A stretch of DNA of 64,000 bases from positions 144,897,544 through 144,961,543 of the forward strand of contig JBAIZL010000001.1 in the NCBI GenBank assembly GCA_036971475.1, in the 5' to 3' direction. Both the position numbers and the translations under genes were made by a program. Numbering within the stretch: the stretch's first letter is position 1; each line of letters starts with the position of its first letter. Origin of the DNA: Prosapia bicincta (lineage: Eukaryota; Arthropoda; Insecta; Hemiptera; Cercopidae). Shown one piece after another: positions 24,101 to 36,650 of the stretch. Under the pieces are notes generated by a model. It searched no databases. It saw only the letters and a program-made list of their open reading frames with translations, and had not been told where the DNA came from.

Positions 24101-24286
24101 TGCATTATAGTACCGTCTAAAGGTTTTGTCACGGGTGGCAATACTCTGAGGTAATTAAAAAAACTACGTTTCAGGATGAAAATTCCTTGAATACTGTGGA
24201 CTTTGCATTATAGTACCGTCTAAATGTTTTGTCACGGGTGGCAATACTCAGAGGTAATTACAAACTACGTTTCAGGATGAAAATTC
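18128..24286. repeat. SatA satellite, right block
   Basis: About 60 further monomers in the same orientation as the left block. Near the insertion, GAGGTATTT variants recur mostly every 202 bp (18271, 18473, 18675, 18978, 19180, 19382), a dimer arrangement. About 20060-22200 is enriched for a one-base-shorter AAGCTTTGTCAC subfamily. From about 22740 many units carry ACGTTTTAGG instead of ACGTTTCAGG. The last units are more diverged (GGGTCTCAATA, CTCAAAGG), as expected near an array edge. The array stops within GATGAAAATTC. Confidence 0.98.
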
Positions 24287-25217
24287 AATTGTATAAAACA
24301 AAAATGCAGACTTTTGAAAAGAAAGCGGATAAACCTTACATTATCTTGAAAAATAGGAAACAAAAATGTAATTTATCAGAAAAACATTATGAAAAATAAT
24401 GATGAGTAGTTTTGAAAATTAGGGATGTTGAATAGAAAACATATTCTCAAGAATAAACTACCCAAATCTATTACCAACGTTTTTGATATAACAGTTGCTA
24501 TGTTTGGTTGCCAATGGCTGAATAGTAGCTGGAGATGGATGCGAATATTTTATTATATTAAATATAAAAAATTGTTTGTCATCTAAAAACCAATATGAGA
24601 CAATTATGTGAGTATTAAAAGATGGTTCTTTTATAGTTATTCTCTTAGAAACGTATGACATTGTAACAATACAGGAAGCCATAATGGTGTAATATTTGAT
24701 TTCTAATCTATGATCTTCATTCATAAATAATAAAAACCTGAACAATATTAAAAACCAATATAATGTTCAAAACATTATTTCTTGGCTTAAAATACACGGG
24801 ATGCATAATTAATATTAAAAATATTAAGAAAGATCTTGCGAGCCACTAAAATTGTTCAACTTGTACAGGTTTACTCATTATTGAGATAGAAAATAACATA
24901 AAATACTGTACATTACTACCTTATTGTGTAACATATTAGAACAAAAAAGATGAGGAAAGAGAGCGGTCTCAGAATTAACTATGGCATATAATGCACAAAG
25001 TTATTTTCCCACTAAAAGAATTAGGAAATGCTTCAATTTAAATGCTTGCAAAATATGAACCAACTGCATGTATCCATATTGCATAACCAACGCCTACGCA
25101 AAAGCTAACGTTTAGGACTTTACTTTTCAACCATATTGTTTTCGTCCTCGGGAAAGCAATAATCATGTCGTCTCAAAAAGATCCAGTTTACTTTTAGCAA
25201 AACTAAATCCAAATAGA
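24287..25217. other. AT-rich intergenic DNA
   Basis: No supported gene. The 95-codon minus-strand frame at 24458-24745 has no recognisable motif and no coding signature. Confidence 0.5.
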
Positions 25218-25369
25218 CTTATTACACTTTTGCTACTACTTGCGACCAAACTTTTTGTCAACTAAAGGTTGTTAAATTATTAACTTACACTTGGAGGATA
25301 CGTTTTTGTCTTACGACTTCTTCAGCCTCCTACTAGTCTGGTCGCAAGTAATAGCAAAGGTGTAAGAAG
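25218..25369. repeat. imperfect inverted repeat / foldback
   Basis: 25218-25251 (containing TGCTACTACTTGCGACCAAAC) is the near-complement of 25336-25369 (containing GTCTGGTCGCAAGTAATAGC), with about four mismatches over 34 bp and an 84-bp spacer. Could be a small foldback element or a MITE remnant. No clear target duplication was seen. Confidence 0.6.
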
Positions 25370-25659
25370 TTATTAACAACCAGCTCGTCATGAACAGCAA
25401 CAAGATTTCGATACGAAATAAAGAAGTCCATGTTTTTAATGAAAATCGTTATTAATTATTTAATAATACTGCATATTATAATTTAAATATTTTGTAACAA
25501 TCATGTACAAATACAGAATGAACCAAGTATTATAATAATTGGTTGTCTATAAGCCTACAAAGCCAGCAGTGAAGTGAATGTAATAAGGTACATAGTGAAA
25601 AATAACTTGAATGTTGAATATTTACTATTATAAAAGTAATACAATTTTTTATTACTACA

Positions 25660-25735
25660 GAGTAGCTGTTTGCTCAGGTGAGTAAGGCACTCAAAGAAGA
25701 AAAAAATGGATTTGGGTTCGATTCCAAGTAACGCC
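25660..25735 (+). other. tRNA-derived SINE head or tRNA pseudogene
   Basis: A perfect Pol III B-box, GGTTCGATTCC at 25715-25725, sits in a T-arm-like fold (TTGG/CCAA). An A-box-like string, TTGCTCAGGTGAGTA, lies about 40 bases upstream. No pairing 5' acceptor strand is present, so it is not a functional tRNA. Downstream sequence could be the SINE body but I do not recognise it. Confidence 0.4.
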
Positions 25736-26589
25736 AAATACTTTTTGTGTGCGTTATCAGCCCTCTGGTCGATTAAACCTGTGAAAATGAGTTACTAAGG
25801 GCATTATTTGGAAGATCGAAACGTAATACTACCGACATTACTTTCCTCGATGTCCAATTATGTGTTCTAAATCAATGAAATGATATATGATATTTATAAA
25901 TCAACAAATTTAGTTAATCAAGCAACAACATAATCAATACAATGATCAACATAAAAATATAACTTTTATAAATTTAAACCTTCTGATACGTTGTAAATCT
26001 GTTAATGTTGCCACAATTCTTGTACTTTCTTGGTTTAAAATATTATTACATGTGAGAAATGGTGTTTCTTCGACTATAATTGCAATTGTTACGTTTTAGA
26101 GAATATTTTAAAATAAAATCGTGGAAGTCGACGAATGCCATAAAATATCTACTTACAAGGAAAGAAAAAAACTTTGCATAATATATACGAAGTGTAATGT
26201 TTCTAGTTTTTCTAATACATCGATAAAGCTTACAATTTTCATGAAAAGAAATAGACCATACTTAAATTTAAAATAAAACAAGCAAATTATGATTGAAAGC
26301 AAGTAAGCCACTTGAAAAAAATGTAAGAGCAAATGGTCGAACGAAAGTCGTGGAAAACAAAGTACTAGATTGAGTGTTTTAGTTAAAACTATTTTATTTA
26401 GGAATTATTAATCAAAATATATAATAATAATGTGCCCTAGTTTTCTTAAACAGGGTAAATGATGTTTTTTTTTAATTGTTCCAGTGCCTGTAATTTGTGT
26501 TTGTATTTTAGTGAAACTTTATTGAGTTCTTCAGCTCTAATTGTTTCCAATTCTTTTGACTGTGAAAAAATCGAATGCGAATATAGAGA

Positions 26590-26610
26590 ATATATATATA
26601 TATATATATA
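26590..26610. repeat. short (TA)n run
   Basis: About ten TA units. Confidence 0.9.
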
Positions 26611-27436
26611 CCCAACACTTTAGTATACTTAAACAAAAATCTTACGTGATATTCTTTGCACGTTGACTTGCCAGAGCTGCAGTGGTCTCATTTTTAAAGA
26701 TTAGAAGACTGAAATGACGTTGAGGTGAATGGGGGTGTGAGAATGTCGTGATAGTCTATTTGGGTTTTCACTGCAGTGGTCAATGTTAAATTAAGTCTAT
26801 TCAGTTTAAGTTGATCTATATTAAATTTCCACTGAGCATGTACGATTAATATATTTTTTTCATGTTCGGATATTTGTATTTATTTTCAGATTGGGGTTTT
26901 TAGACTTTTTTGTATGTTTTAATAACTTTATTGTTTGGCCATTCTTGGCATTTTTTTAGTTTTAATGAAATCTAGTCATTCTATTTAATAAATTCCGCTA
27001 CCAAATGTCTGACAGTTTGTTTCCGGTTGAAAGATTTTATTTTTTTGTATTTTTTATGATTTTGGTGTTTTTTTATATTGTTTGCTGTGTATGTGAATTG
27101 TGTCTACTTTGTTGTTGTTTTTGATTCAGGTTTGGGCTTAAGTATAGTATTAATATTTTATGTGAATATATAATTTTATTATTTATAAATTATTTGTATT
27201 TATTATACATAATTTCTTGGGGTATTTGGTATTTTACTTGTTTTCTCTACCTCTCTTTTTATTTATCACTTATTAAATTTTGTTTTATTTTATATACGTA
27301 TGCAAGACGAAGTTTATTAAGACATTATGTAGGAATATAGATGAAACATTTTAATATGAATATGTCATTAGTTTGGAGTTACTCGTGAAAACTCAAGTTT
27401 TTCGTATTTCTTGAGAAACATGTTTTTAGATATCTC

Positions 27437-28225
27437 CGAGACTAACTCAAAATACAATATGAGAGTCCTTACATTATTTGAAAAACCTCACAATGGTTCC
27501 CCTTTCCTTAGCTTAGTTAGTTTTAATTGCTCTAGCGTACAATGGCCACATGTCTCAAAGCACCGCTCTGTTGCAGATATTTATACACTTGGAAGCATAT
27601 TGCTCAGGATACAATCTGAGAGTCTTTACGTTATCTGCAAAACCTCAGAATGGTTCCCCTTTCCTTAGCTTAGTTTTAATTGCTCTAGCGTACAATGGCC
27701 ACATGTCTCAAAGCACCGCTCTGTTGCAGATATTTATACACCTGGAAGCATATTGCTCAGGATACAATCTGAGAGTCTTTACGTTATCTGCAAAACCTCA
27801 GAATGGTTCCCCTTTCCTTAGCTTAGTTTTAATTGCTCTAGCGTACAATGGCCACATGTCTCAAAGCACCGCTCTGTTGCAGATATTTATACACCTGGAA
27901 GCATATTGCTCAGGATACAATCTGAGAGTCTTTACGTTATCTGCAAAACCTCAGAATGGTTCCCCTTTCCTTAGCTTAGTTTTAATTGCTCTAGCGTACA
28001 ATGGCCACATGTCTCAAAGCACCGCACTGTTGCAGATATTTATACACTTGGAAGCATATTGCTCAGGATACAATCTGAGAGTCTTTACGTTATCTGCAAA
28101 ACCTCAGAATGGTTCCCCTTTCCTTAGCTTAGTTTTAATTGCTCTAGCGTACAATGACCACATGTCTAAAAGCACCGCACCTTTGCAGATATTTATACAA
28201 CTAGAAGCATATTGCTCAGGATACA
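27437..28225. repeat. 153-bp tandem repeat, about 5 copies
   Basis: ATGTCTCAAAGC recurs at 27550, 27703, 27856 and 28009, with a variant at 28162, exactly 153 bp apart. A diverged partial first copy (from about 27437) carries a 4-bp AGTT insertion. The last copy is also diverged and stops after GGATACA. Confidence 0.93.
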
Positions 28226-28404
28226 CTGGATTACACTTTGTAGATAAAGATTTGAAACGACCACATTCTCGCCTGGATTACGTTCCTGTCTCTCGTAATG
28301 CACGCGGATTACATATTATAACATTTCCAAATCCTAAACCCGATACAACGCCAAACAGCTGTGAACTTTCCGTTTATAACAACAATTTAAATTTACATGA
28401 ATAG
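27550..28404 (+). CDS. hypothetical 284-residue repeat protein (doubtful)
   Basis: An open frame over the 153-bp tandem array (153 = 3 x 51), encoding four near-identical 51-residue units plus a diverged fifth and a unique tail of about 60 residues. Unit starts read MSQSTALLQIFIHLEAYC. Two variable sites among the good copies (TTG/CTG for Leu, GCT/GCA for Ala) are synonymous, a weak hint of coding. Against this: the first partial copy is out of frame, the start context is poor, no domain is recognised, and a repeat length divisible by three keeps any stop-free unit open. I lean toward a chance ORF. Confidence 0.18.
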   Translation: MSQSTALLQIFIHLEAYCSGYNLRVFTLSAKPQNGSPFLSLVLIALAYNGHMSQSTALLQIFIHLEAYCSGYNLRVFTLSAKPQNGSPFLSLVLIALAYNGHMSQSTALLQIFIHLEAYCSGYNLRVFTLSAKPQNGSPFLSLVLIALAYNGHMSQSTALLQIFIHLEAYCSGYNLRVFTLSAKPQNGSPFLSLVLIALAYNDHMSKSTAPLQIFIQLEAYCSGYTGLHFVDKDLKRPHSRLDYVPVSRNARGLHIITFPNPKPDTTPNSCELSVYNNNLNLHE

Positions 28405-28619
28405 AAAAAGGAAATATATTGACAATACATAAAACCGACCATGAACCAAGAAATAATTCTCTACTTCTTCTCACTATTTTTCCATTCAACAATAGTATGG
28501 TTAAAAAAAACCATTAAATTAAAAATTATTATTTATATAGAATTCCTGACTGTGTGTAGTAGGCTAAAAAACTGGCAAGAGCTTTGTCTCGTTTGCTCGT
28601 AAGGTCACTAAGAAACTAC

Positions 28620-28672
<53 letters not shown>

Positions 28673-30619
28673 AAGACATTCGTAAATAAAAAGCAATTTA
28701 ACTCAGAATTTGTTTTTATTAAAACAATCTGTGTTTCGAATAAAATTGAAAATAATAAAATAATTCTGCAACGTCCGCCTGGAAATGAACAATGTACAAT
28801 ATTTAATTATTATAAAACGATACAATTTGACCTGCTAAAGAAATTATCGGTTTCCAACTGAATTTATTTGAAGACACAAGTTTTGAGTGTTTTTGATGTG
28901 ATGATGAATTAGCGAACGCTAAATTAACTTCCCGTCTAAACACACCGTGAAGTAAGAAACCCTTCAAGGAACTTACAGGTACGGTACATGCGGGTGGTTT
29001 TGTAAAGGTGGGTGGCTTTGTGGTTATATCGAAAAGGGTAACGAGAGGAACATATAAAGACTCAATATAAATTTATAATAAAGAAAAATTTAGCAAATAT
29101 CGATCATTTCAAATTTTCTCTTAAAAAGACTTTTATTGAATCTCAAGAATTATTAAACCGATTGATGATCATTAACTTAATCCATATCGTGTGAAATTAA
29201 AAAATCATAATAATTTAATACGTTGTTTAACTATTCATTTGGAAAGTTATTTTAAAAAAAGAACTGTGTTTTAACGTTTTAATTAATACGTGTAATGCAT
29301 GATTGCGTTAATTATAGTTTCTTTAGCATTTATAATTATAATTAATTAGTAATTAGTTACAACAGCATAACTCATACAACATTACCATTTTGGTAGTTTT
29401 CTGTTGCCCTCGTGGAAGTTTTCCAAATATACAGTACACAAATTTACATAAGCCGTGCGTTGTAAAACTTTATGTTTTAAAATGTACAGTCCGTATGGTT
29501 TAACGGTGTCCCTCATTCTGCTCTAGCATTTGACTACTAGCGTAACTGAAAACATTAATACATATATCGTATCTTTCGTAATCGCGCCTATTTCTTTTCA
29601 CAAGCAGAGCAACACGTTTAAAGATCATGTCTACATCAAACTATTACAGTATTATCATTTAGTTAATTAGAGCTGTTTACACTTTAAACACAATACTGAT
29701 GTTTTCTGAAGTGTTGGGTTTTGACCCCGCACTGCAGCCCAGCCCACCCTAGCGATCTCAAGGTCAGAGACATGGTTGCACCTCACGCACTGTATGTTTA
29801 AGATAAATGCTATAAATATTTCACAGGAGATTTTCTTGTTTAGTTTGTATAAGAATTTACCTATACTGTACCGGACAAGGTTTCGCCTGTGAGTTATGGC
29901 ATACGGGTTGACAGGTACAAGCCCTTTCACGCTTGAGTGGACACAACAGTATACCGTCTTGTAAATGCGAGAACCTTCTAGAAGTAAGCGATAAAAGTTA
30001 CTAGAAAAGGCAAGTCACACTTGTATAAAGGTTTTGTTAAACGAAAAGATGGCAGTTTTTGTAATATAATGGACAGAGTAGAAGGGTTGGTAACAGTAAA
30101 CGTTAGTGTGTGTCAGAGTAAGTATTTACATCTATTTAGAGTAAATATTGGATGAAGCAGTTAATAGTAGACCTAATTAAAACAGTGTTTGGACTCCTTT
30201 ATAGTATTGTTAGTGTGTAAATAATAGTCATTATAAAAGTGTGTAAATTGATAAATAATTTTACTAAATTGTCAAATTTTTTGAATTCCTGTGAGGACGT
30301 AAAAATATTTTAATTCTGAGGGATCAATATTAATAATCTTAGTCGAAGAAGAACAACCTCAGGTCTATTCAATTGAAAACTATTTAAGGTCTAAATTGAA
30401 GACTAGTTTTAGTTCCTAATTTGTATATCAGTATAAATTATGAGAGAATAAAGCCACCGTAAGCTGAATACCTCCTCGAGTTTCTTTCAAGGCTGATACG
30501 AATCTATAATAGACCCACTGGAAATTATACTTGATCATTAAAGGTTAAAGAAAAATAATATGTCTCCTCTTTCTCTTTCTCAAAAACACTCAAAACAAGC
30601 CTGCGGCCCAGGCACACTC
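28226..30619. other. AT-rich intergenic DNA
   Basis: No supported gene beyond the tail of the doubtful frame ending at 28404. Contains a 47-base poly(T) run. The minus-strand frame at 29667-29930 (87 codons) shows no family motif. Confidence 0.5.
28622..28668. repeat. poly(T) run of 47
   Basis: An uninterrupted T run. On the minus strand this is poly(A) and could be the tail of a retroposed sequence lying to its right, but no body or clear flanking duplication was recognised. Confidence 0.9.
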
Positions 30620-30640
30620 TCACACGCACGCACGCACACA

Positions 30641-30710
<70 letters not shown>
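30620..30710. repeat. (CA)n microsatellite
   Basis: CA dinucleotides with a few CG and CAAA interruptions at the left, ending in ATATATA. It stops 34 bp before SatB. Confidence 0.95.
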
Positions 30711-30743
30711 CAATAAATGTTTCTCGTAAAGAATAGATATAAC

Positions 30744-33700
30744 GTTTTCACACAGATACAGCCAAGACGTTGAAACGTTACAAAGCAGGATTAAGTTAAG
30801 GAAAGAAAGTAGCCGCATGTGTGAACGCACGCGAGAAGATTCTCACGTTTTCACACAGATACAGCCAAGACGTAGAAACGTTACAAAGCACGATTAAGTT
30901 AAGGAAAGAAAGTAGCCGCATGTGTGAACGCACGCGAGAAGATTCTCACGTTTTCACACAGATACAGCCAAGACGTAGAAACGTTACAAAGCACGATTAA
31001 GTTAAGGAAAGAAAGTAGCCGCATGTGTGAACGCACGCGAGAAGATTCTCACGTTTTCACACAGATACAGCCAAGACGTAGAAACGTTACAAAGCACGAT
31101 TAAGTTAAGGAAAGAAAGTAGCCGCATGTGTGAACGCACGCGAGAAGATTCTCACGTTTTCACACAGATACAGCCAAGACGTAGAAACGTTACAAAGCAC
31201 GATTAAGTTAAGGAAAGAAAGTAGCCGCATGTGTGAACGCACGCGAGAAGATTCTCACGTTTTCACACAGATACAGCCAAGACGTAGAAACGTTACAAAG
31301 CACGATTAAGTTAAGGAAAGAAAGTAGCCGCATGTGTGAACGCACGCGAGAAGATTCTCACGTTTTCACACAGATACAGCCAAGACGTAGAAACGTTACA
31401 AAGCACGATTAAGTTAAGGAAAGAAAGTAGCCGCATGTGCGAACGCACACGTGAAGATTCTCACGTTTTCACACAGATACAGCCAAGACGTTGAAACGTT
31501 ACAAAGCAGGATTAAGTTAAGGAAAGAAAGTAGCCGCATGTGTGAACGCACGCGAGAAGATTCTCACGTTTTCACACAGATACAGCCAAGACGTTGAAAC
31601 GTTACAAAGCACGATTAAGTTAAGGAAAGAAAGTAGCCGCATGTGCGAACGCACACGTGAAGATTCTCACGTTTTCACACAGATACAGCCAAGACGTAGA
31701 AACGTTACAAAGCAGGATTAAGTTAAGGAAAGAAAGTAGCCGCATGTGTGAACGCACGCGAGAAGATTCTCACGTTTTCACACAGATACAGCCAAGACGT
31801 AGAAACGTTACAAAGCACGATTAAGTTAAGGAAAGAAAGTAGCCGCATGTGCGAACGCACGCGAGAAGATTCTCACGTTTTCACACAGATACAGCCAAGA
31901 CGTTGAAACGTTACAAAGCACGATTAAGTTAAGGAAAGAAAGTAGCCGCATGTGCGAACGCACACGTGAAGATTCTCACGTTTTCACACAGATACAGCCA
32001 AGACGTAGAAACGTTACAAAGCAGGATTAAGTTAAGGAAAGAAAGTAGCCGCATGTGTGAACGCACGCGAGAAGATTCTCACGTTTTCACACAGATACAG
32101 CCAAGACGTAGAAACGTTACAAAGCACGATTAAGTTAAGGAAAGAAAGTAGCCGCATGTGCGAACGCACGCGAGAAGATTCTCACGTTTTCACACAGATA
32201 CAGCCAAGACGTTGAAACGTTACAAAGCAGGATTAAGTTAAGGAAAGAAAGTAGCCGCATGTGTGAACGCACGCGAGAAGATTCTCACGTTTTCACACAG
32301 ATACAGCCAAGACGTTGAAACGTTACAAAGCAGGATTAAGTTAAGGAAAGAAAGTAGCCGCATGTGCGAACGCACACGTGAAGATTCTCACGTTTTCACA
32401 CAGATACAGCCAAGACGTTGAAACGTTACAAAGCAGGATTAAGTTAAGGAAAGAAAGTAGCCGCATGTGCGAACGCACACGTGAAGATTCTCACGTTTTC
32501 ACACAGATACAGCCAAGACGTTGAAACGTTACAAAGCAGGATTAAGTTAAGGAAAGAAAGTAGCCGCATGTGCGAACGCACACGTGAAGATTCTCACGTT
32601 TTCACACAGATACAGCCAAGACGTAGAAACGTTACAAAGCACGATTAAGTTAAGGAAAGAAAGTAGCCGCATGTGCGAACGCACACGTGAAGATTCTCAC
32701 GTTTTCACACAGATACAGCCAAGACGTTGAAACGTTACAAAGCAGGATTAAGTTAAGGAAAGAAAGTAGCCGCATGTGCGAACGCACACGTGAAGATTCT
32801 CACGTTTTCACACAGATACAGCCAAGACGTAGAAACGTTACAAAGCACGATTAAGTTAAGGAAAGAAAGTAGCCGCATGTGCGAACGCACACGTGAAGAT
32901 TCTCACGTTTTCACACAGATACAGCCAAGACGTTGAAACGTTACAAAGCACGATTAAGTTAAGGAAAGAAAGTAGCCGCATGTGCGAACGCACACGTGAA
33001 GATTCTCACGTTTTCACACAGATACAGCCAAGACGTAGAAACGTTACAAAAGCACGATTAAGTTAAGGAAAGAAAGTAGCCGCATGTGCGAACGCACACG
33101 TGAAGATTCTCACGTTTTCACACAGATACAGCCAAGACGTAGAAACGTTACAAAGCACGATTAAGTTAAGGAAAGAAAGTAGCCGCATGTGCGAACGCAC
33201 ACGTGAAGATTCTCACGTTTTCACACAGATACAGCCAAGACGTTGAAACGTTACAAAGCAGGATTAAGTTAAGGAAAGAAAGTAGCCGCATGTGTGAACG
33301 CACGCGAGAAGATTCTCACGTTTTCACACAGATACAGCCAAGACGTTGAAACGTTACAAAGCACGATTAAGTTAAGGAAAGAAAGTAGCCGCATGTGCGA
33401 ACGCACACGTGAAGATTCTCACGTTTTCACACAGATACAGCCAAGACGTAGAAACGTTACAAAGCAGGATTAAGTTAAGGAAAGAAAGTAGCCGCATGTG
33501 TGAACGCACGCGAGAAGATTCTCACGTTTTCACACAGATACAGCCAAGACGTAGAAACGTTACAAAGCACGATTAAGTTAAGGAAAGAAAGTAGCCGCAT
33601 GTGCGAACGCACGCGAGAAGATTCTCACGTTTTCACACAGATACAGCCAAGACGTTGAAACGTTACAAAGCACGATTAAGTTAAGGAAAGAAAGTAGCCG

Positions 33701-35368
33701 CATGTGCGAACGCACACGTGAAGATTCTCACGTTTTCACACAGATACAGCCAAGACGTAGAAACGTTACAAAGCAGGATTAAGTTAAGGAAAGAAAGTAG
33801 CCGCATGTGTGAACGCACGCGAGAAGATTCTCACGTTTTCACACAGATACAGCCAAGACGTAGAAACGTTACAAAGCACGATTAAGTTAAGGAAAGAAAG
33901 TAGCCGCATGTGCGAACGCACGCGAGAAGATTCTCACGTTTTCACACAGATACAGCCAAGACGTTGAAACGTTACAAAGCAGGATTAAGTTAAGGAAAGA
34001 AAGTAGCCGCATGTGTGAACGCACGCGAGAAGATTCTCACGTTTTCACACAGATACAGCCAAGACGTTGAAACGTTACAAAGCAGGATTAAGTTAAGGAA
34101 AGAAAGTAGCCGCATGTGCGAACGCACACGTGAAGATTCTCACGTTTTCACACAGATACAGCCAAGACGTTGAAACGTTACAAAGCAGGATTAAGTTAAG
34201 GAAAGAAAGTAGCCGCATGTGCGAACGCACACGTGAAGATTCTCACGTTTTCACACAGATACAGCCAAGACGTTGAAACGTTACAAAGCAGGATTAAGTT
34301 AAGGAAAGAAAGTAGCCGCATGTGCGAACGCACACGTGAAGATTCTCACGTTTTCACACAGATACAGCCAAGACGTAGAAACGTTACAAAGCACGATTAA
34401 GTTAAGGAAAGAAAGTAGCCGCATGTGCGAACGCACACGTGAAGATTCTCACGTTTTCACACAGATACAGCCAAGACGTTGAAACGTTACAAAGCAGGAT
34501 TAAGTTAAGGAAAGAAAGTAGCCGCATGTGCGAACGCACACGTGAAGATTCTCACGTTTTCACACAGATACAGCCAAGACGTAGAAACGTTACAAAGCAC
34601 GATTAAGTTAAGGAAAGAAAGTAGCCGCATGTGCGAACGCACACGTGAAGATTCTCACGTTTTCACACAGATACAGCCAAGACGTTGAAACGTTACAAAG
34701 CACGATTAAGTTAAGGAAAGAAAGTAGCCGCATGTGCGAACGCACACGTGAAGATTCTCACGTTTTCACACAGATACAGCCAAGACGTAGAAACGTTACA
34801 AAAGCACGATTAAGTTAAGGAAAGAAAGTAGCCGCATGTGCGAACGCACACGTGAAGATTCTCACGTTTTCACACAGATACAGCCAAGACGTAGAAACGT
34901 TACAAAGCACGATTAAGTTAAGGAAAGAAAGTAGCCGCATGTGCGAAAGCACACGTGAAGATTCTCACGTTTTCACACAGATACAGCCAAGACGTAGAAA
35001 CGTTACAAAGCACGATTAAGTTAAGGAAAGAAAGTAGCCGCATGTGTGAACGCACGCGAGAAGATTCTCACGTTTTCACACAGATACAGCCAAGACGTAG
35101 AAACGTTACAAAGCAGGATTAAGTTAAGGAAAGAAAGTAGCCGCATGTGTGAACGCACACGTGAAGATTCTCACGTTTTCACACAGATACAGCCAAAACG
35201 TAGAAACGTTACAAAGCACGATTAAGTTAAGGAAAGAGAGTAGCCGCATGTGCGAATGCACACGTGAAGATTCTCACGTTCTCACACAGATACAGCCAAG
35301 ACGTAGAAACGTTACAAAGCAGGATTAAGTTAAGGAAAGAAAGTAGCCGCATGTGCGAACGCACGTGT
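30744..35368. repeat. SatB satellite, 103-bp monomer, about 45 copies
   Basis: GTTTTCACACAGATACAGCC recurs at 30744, 30847 and 30950, and so on, a strict 103-bp period. Monomers vary at linked sites: GTTG/GTAG, CAGG/CACG, and GTGTGAACGCACGCGAGAAG versus GTGCGAACGCACACGTGAAG or mixed forms. Monomers 8-24 (31465-33216) have the same order of variants as monomers 25-41 (33217-34968), including a rare extra A in ACAAAAGC 1,752 bp apart. The array is near-identical throughout and has no maintained coding frame. Its right edge runs into GTGTACACACACACTC. Confidence 0.98.
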
Positions 35369-36521
35369 ACACACACACTCAAATTAAATTCCAAGACACA
35401 ACTTGATTGTTTGGAGACCGAACAAAAATCAATCCTGAGGGGATAAATAAATTGCGAGAGCAGTCTGAGGGTCACGAGTAATTTAATTCTTCTCTAAAGT
35501 CGTGATAGGGCGGTTTTTCGAAGGGTGGCTTTTTGACAACACAACTCGCTTTAACTTCAGGCCCATAAAATAAGTTAAATAGGATTTTTAATTGCACTGT
35601 GGATAACTTAATTTTAATTATTGGTATTGTAAAAAATATTATTTTAAATATGGGACATCATTAGTAACAAAAGAATTATGCTTTTGCCTCAATCTATCGT
35701 AATGAGTTTTGTATAAACTTGAAATTTTACTTTTAAAATGATTGTATTTAGACATAGAGGATTATGCTCATGGCACTATCTAGAGTAAATAGAAGGACTC
35801 CGCCACGAACACATCGTGAATGCGAATGTAATTAAACAAATGTATAACCTGAAGACCATATTGAACCTAATAGGCAACTAACTGAGGCGACTGACATTGT
35901 TGCTATTCTAGATGCCTAGCTGTTGTTGCTGAAAGATATGATTTAAGTGACAAATTAACAAAATTTTATAATTCTTTTCTTTAAAAAAGTCTATATAGGA
36001 ATTTGTAGGTCGCCTATGAGTTTAAAGGTAAAATACATACGGTATATCCACGTGATTTGATACAAAGCCTTCATACTAATACAGTAGGCTGAAGTGGAGT
36101 AGCAATATTGTATGTCATACTTTTCTTAATATATTTAAATCAAGAGCGGTTGTCATGGCAATGTTTATTTTTTGAATAATAAGATGAGGCTTAAACTTTT
36201 TATTCCTTCGTCAAATAAATAAATAACTTGTAATTTCTTTATAAATAACCTGTAATTAATTCGCCAAAACTAAATAATTGTCTACGTTTTGTAGCAAACA
36301 TAAAGAACAGTTTTGTTGGGCTAAAAAGTGTAAAACAGTGAAACCTTTTTGCTATAATTAGATTTCACGTGCGTTGATGACGTTCATGTTTTCATTTCCT
36401 ATAAATGGGGTGCCTCAGCAATAGCTTACGGGAAAATGCAGAAATAGCGTTTGTCGTTCTGTAGAATGGACTGTTCATTATTTTAGTTTATTGAGCTTTA
36501 AGCTTCCTTTCATTAAAAGAG
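35369..36521. other. AT-rich intergenic DNA
   Basis: No gene, RNA or repeat recognised. Confidence 0.5.
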
Positions 36522-36540
36522 ACACACACATACACACACG

Positions 36541-36584
<44 letters not shown>

Positions 36585-36650
36585 GACAAGCACGCACGCA
36601 CGCACACGCCCACAAACAAACGGGCCCGTACACACATGCACAACACATGT
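36522..36650. repeat. CA-rich compound microsatellite
   Basis: Runs of CA interrupted by CGCGCG, CACG and CAAA blocks. Confidence 0.9.

Larger units (their letters stand above)
25370..27436. other. AT-rich intergenic DNA
   Basis: Contains a tRNA-like segment (25660-25735) and a short TA run (26590-26610), listed separately. Otherwise T-rich or A-rich with no recognised gene. Confidence 0.5.

Noticed and set aside
4821..24286. CRISPR-like array
   Set aside because: Units are contiguous with no unique spacers and the context is eukaryotic; this is a satellite.
29667..29930. 87-codon minus-strand frame
   Set aside because: No motif and no coding-like composition; likely chance.
30744..35368. 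Hammerhead ribozyme in SatB or SatA
   Set aside because: GAAACG occurs in SatB, but no CTGANGA box is present on either strand of either monomer.
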